DNA of 64,000 bases, taken from Sphingobacteriales bacterium (GTDB lineage Bacteria; Bacteroidota; Bacteroidia; Chitinophagales; CAIOSU01). The stretch lies in assembly GCA_027483645.1 (NCBI GenBank), contig JAIXUD010000013.1, forward strand, positions 37,440 through 101,439, written 5' to 3'. The notes under the pieces are model-generated. The model was not told the DNA's origin. It saw only the letters and a list, made by a program, of their open reading frames with translations, and made no database searches. The position numbers and the translations under genes were made by a program. Shown in pieces: positions 62,105 through 64,000 of the stretch (position 1 is its first letter; the number at the start of each line of letters is the position of its first letter).

Positions 62105-63655
62105 ATGTTAGGTACTTACAAGGTTTACGCTAAATTTTTTTTCGGCATTTTTATCCAAATGTCGATTTTACCAGCATTACATGGGCAAAATCTCCATTTT
62201 AACAAATTGTATCCAGATTATAATGGGGATCAAGCTAACTGCGTAATTGTTCAAGATGATGGATATCTAATTGCTGGTGGGGGTTGGTCTGACTCCCTTG
62301 ATAGGTATGCTTCAATCAAGTTTACCAAAACAGATAAGTATGGTAATTTGCTTTGGAAGAAAACAATTGGCGAAGTAGGAAAAGGGTATTTTCTCGGGAT
62401 TGACGGTAGCTATATTCCATCACAATTTAGTAGTGCAAGTTACGTAATTAGCTCTGCTTACAGCCAAGGTAAAGCATCCGGTTTATTTATGAAGCTTGAT
62501 GCAAATTTCGACACCGTTTGGACAAGGACTATTGTAGGAACAACTGCAACTACAGACATAAAACAATTTAGTACCGGTATACAAACTAGAGAAGGAGATT
62601 TGCTAGGAGTAGGCGTAGTAGGTCACAAAACTTCGAATGTTTCTTTTGTTGGAGATATATTGGTAGTAAGGACAGACAGTTTTGGGAATGTTAGATGGGA
62701 GAAAAAATATCATAGAGGTTCGTATGATTATGGTTTCAGAGTTTTGCAAACATACGATGGGGGATACCTGATAACTGGCGTTTCTTCTAATCCGGGTAAT
62801 TTATCGCTGGATTTGTTTCTATTAAAGCTCGATCAATTTGGAAACGAGGAGTGGAGAAAAGCATATAGTAGTACTTGGAATGAGGGCTTATATCCAGGCA
62901 TCCTACCTTGCAGTACAGGGGGATATTATATATGGGGGTCTAGTTTTGACGACAATCAATCGCCGGCTAATCCCAATCCGAGTTTTGATAAGCTTTCATA
63001 TGTTGCTAAGCTTGATGAAAATGGAAATGAGGAATGGAGGACTAATTTCAACAGAGGGTACTTTTATTCAGCAATTTACAAAGTAATTGAGCTTAATAGT
63101 GGAGATCTTTTGTTTTGTGGTGACAAGTGGATAGGAGGTTATACAACAGGAGATTCAAAAGGGTGGATTACAAAATTAAATCGCAATGGTGATGTTCTAT
63201 GGGAAAAGTATTACGTAAATACTGGTCATGTGGCTGGCAGCGTTTGGCTAAGTGATATTAAAAGCGTCGGGGATAGCCTAATAGTTTGTACTGGTTCAGG
63301 ATTTATTCCTGATGGTACTGGAGTTTACCGGCAAGACCTTTGGCTAATGGCGCTGGATGCAAAAGGAGAGTTAAAGCTTGACTTAACCACAGACTTACCC
63401 AAAGATATTCGAGTAATTAAAGACTTATACTCTATTTATCCAAATCCTAATACTGGTACTTTCTCATTAAGAAAGTCAGTTAATGATGATATGGTTGAGA
63501 TTACAATCTATTCGCTTTCAGGACAAAAGCTGTGGAATAGCATTGTTATCGGAGAGGACAAGGTTGATAGTGAATTGCCGCCAGGAGCCTACATTTACGA
63601 GGTGAAGGACAGAAAAGGAGCTAGCCATTTTGGCAAAGTACTTATTGCAAATTGA
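62105..63655 (+). CDS. Secreted beta-propeller-like protein with T9SS type A sorting domain
   Basis: A 516-residue exported protein. Signal peptide to about residue 28 (PALHGQ). The body has at least six repeats with the pattern KxDxxGNxxWxKxY (TDKYGNLLWKKT, TDSFGNVRWEKKY, LDQFGNEEWRKAY, LDENGNEEWRTNF, LNRNGDVLWEKYY) and QTYDGGYLITGVSSNPG-type strands, a delta-60/PQQ-like beta-propeller. The last 80 residues (LYSIYPNPNTGTFSLRK ... LPPGAYIYEVKDR) are a type A sorting domain. It is more AT-rich than its neighbours. Ligand unknown. A family-B repeat begins 25 bases after the stop. Confidence 0.88.
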   Translation: MLGTYKVYAKFFFGIFIQMSILPALHGQNLHFNKLYPDYNGDQANCVIVQDDGYLIAGGGWSDSLDRYASIKFTKTDKYGNLLWKKTIGEVGKGYFLGIDGSYIPSQFSSASYVISSAYSQGKASGLFMKLDANFDTVWTRTIVGTTATTDIKQFSTGIQTREGDLLGVGVVGHKTSNVSFVGDILVVRTDSFGNVRWEKKYHRGSYDYGFRVLQTYDGGYLITGVSSNPGNLSLDLFLLKLDQFGNEEWRKAYSSTWNEGLYPGILPCSTGGYYIWGSSFDDNQSPANPNPSFDKLSYVAKLDENGNEEWRTNFNRGYFYSAIYKVIELNSGDLLFCGDKWIGGYTTGDSKGWITKLNRNGDVLWEKYYVNTGHVAGSVWLSDIKSVGDSLIVCTGSGFIPDGTGVYRQDLWLMALDAKGELKLDLTTDLPKDIRVIKDLYSIYPNPNTGTFSLRKSVNDDMVEITIYSLSGQKLWNSIVIGEDKVDSELPPGAYIYEVKDRKGASHFGKVLIAN

Positions 63656-63679
63656 TGTATCTAACATTAAAAGTGTCAC

Positions 63680-63743
63680 CCAACTCGTCCGCGTCTTAAG
63701 ACGCGGATGTAACGGACGCTGCGTCTCCAGACGCCCACGTAAC
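63680..63743 (+). repeat. Dispersed repeat family B, copy 4
   Basis: CAACTCGTCCGCGTCTTAAG with the stem CCGCGTC/GACGCGG, then GGACGCTGCGTCTCCAGACG and the second GCGTC/GACGC hairpin, 25 bases after the last gene. Confidence 0.7.
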
Positions 63744-63787
63744 TCAACACAATGAGGGCATTGGTTAATGAAAACCATTCTTCGTCG

Positions 63788-63855
63788 CAGGGGATTGCCG
63801 CGGGCCATTGAAGGGTTTCACTAACCGCAACATTATGCGGGCCCTCGCAATGACG
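63788..63855. repeat. Half copy of repeat family A
   Basis: Only the right half: CAGGGGATTGCCGCGGGCCA to CCTCGCAATGACG. The left half is absent. Confidence 0.7.
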
Positions 63856-63885
63856 CTTGGGTGGGGAATTAAACACAAAATACGG

Positions 63886-63940
63886 TCACGCCCCAACGGG
63901 GCACCATAATGTTAGCCGAGGGCCTTTTCGCCCTCGGGAC
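63886..63940. repeat. Palindromic repeats at the right edge
   Basis: GCCCCAACGGGGC and, about 20 bases on, a CCGAGGGC...GCCCTCGG hairpin with an 8-base loop. The rest of 63656-64000 has no gene. Confidence 0.65.
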
Positions 63941-64000
63941 ATAATGCGGGCAACGTAATGCACGGTAGTATGTAAAAAAAGGATTTCGGCGTTAAATCAA

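Overview
The window looks like a Bacteroidota chromosome segment, probably Chitinophagia/Saprospiria-like; this placement is inferred from gene content, not a database search. Support comes from type IX secretion (T9SS) cargo with type A and type B C-terminal sorting signals, a PorP/SprF-family protein, repeated Bacteroidota -7 boxes (TAnnTTTG) upstream of genes on both strands, lipoproteins, WG-repeat and pirin proteins, and a class Ia ribonucleotide reductase whose small subunit reads like the eukaryotic R2 protein. I see no CRISPR array, rRNA, tRNA, complete insertion sequence or prophage.

Layout. 1-2.2 kb: a LexA-like XRE/S24 repressor (cut by the left edge), divergent from DNA polymerase IV. 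2.2-3.8 kb: a small lipoprotein and a RelE-type toxin-antitoxin pair lying between two decayed fragments of a Nudix hydrolase gene. 4.0-10.7 kb: a 1740-residue PKD-repeat T9SS type B protein with its PorP/SprF partner, then a DUF433 protein. 11.1-15.1 kb: nrdB and nrdA behind a terminator-bearing leader, with a 24-bp inverted repeat between them. 15.2-18.9 kb: hypothetical genes among dispersed repeats and a 49-residue lysine-rich protein. 19-29 kb: two PhoD-like phosphatases, a lipoprotein-like T9SS cargo, a glycosyltransferase, pirin, an alpha/beta hydrolase, a coiled-coil protein and a flavin reductase. 29.3-32.4 kb: a three-gene glycosyltransferase operon. 32.4-34.4 kb: a VTT membrane protein, a small conserved protein and a methyltransferase. 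34.5-38.6 kb: a TroABCD-type metal ABC operon in which the first permease is fused to a DtxR/MntR-like regulatory region. 38.9-45 kb: a flavoprotein reductase, pnp, rpsO and nadE. 45.2-64 kb: WG protein, lipoprotein, PLC-like protein, subtilase, tsaD, tamB, YeiH, an LpxH-like phosphoesterase, a Bro-N protein, an amidase and a last T9SS cargo.

The most distinctive points are: (1) the permease-DtxR fusion, which retains the MntR-like C-terminal metal residues and suggests a membrane-tethered metal sensor; (2) a population of intergenic short-repeat arrays with a period of 7 bases, one of which encodes a signal peptide; (3) two mobile-looking repeat families, a ~210-bp element with inverted ends and a ~65-bp double-hairpin element placed just after stop codons; (4) the unannotated 49-residue Lys-rich gene with its own terminator; (5) candidate RNAs upstream of nrdB and at about 23.2-23.4 kb. 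All functions are read from sequence motifs alone.
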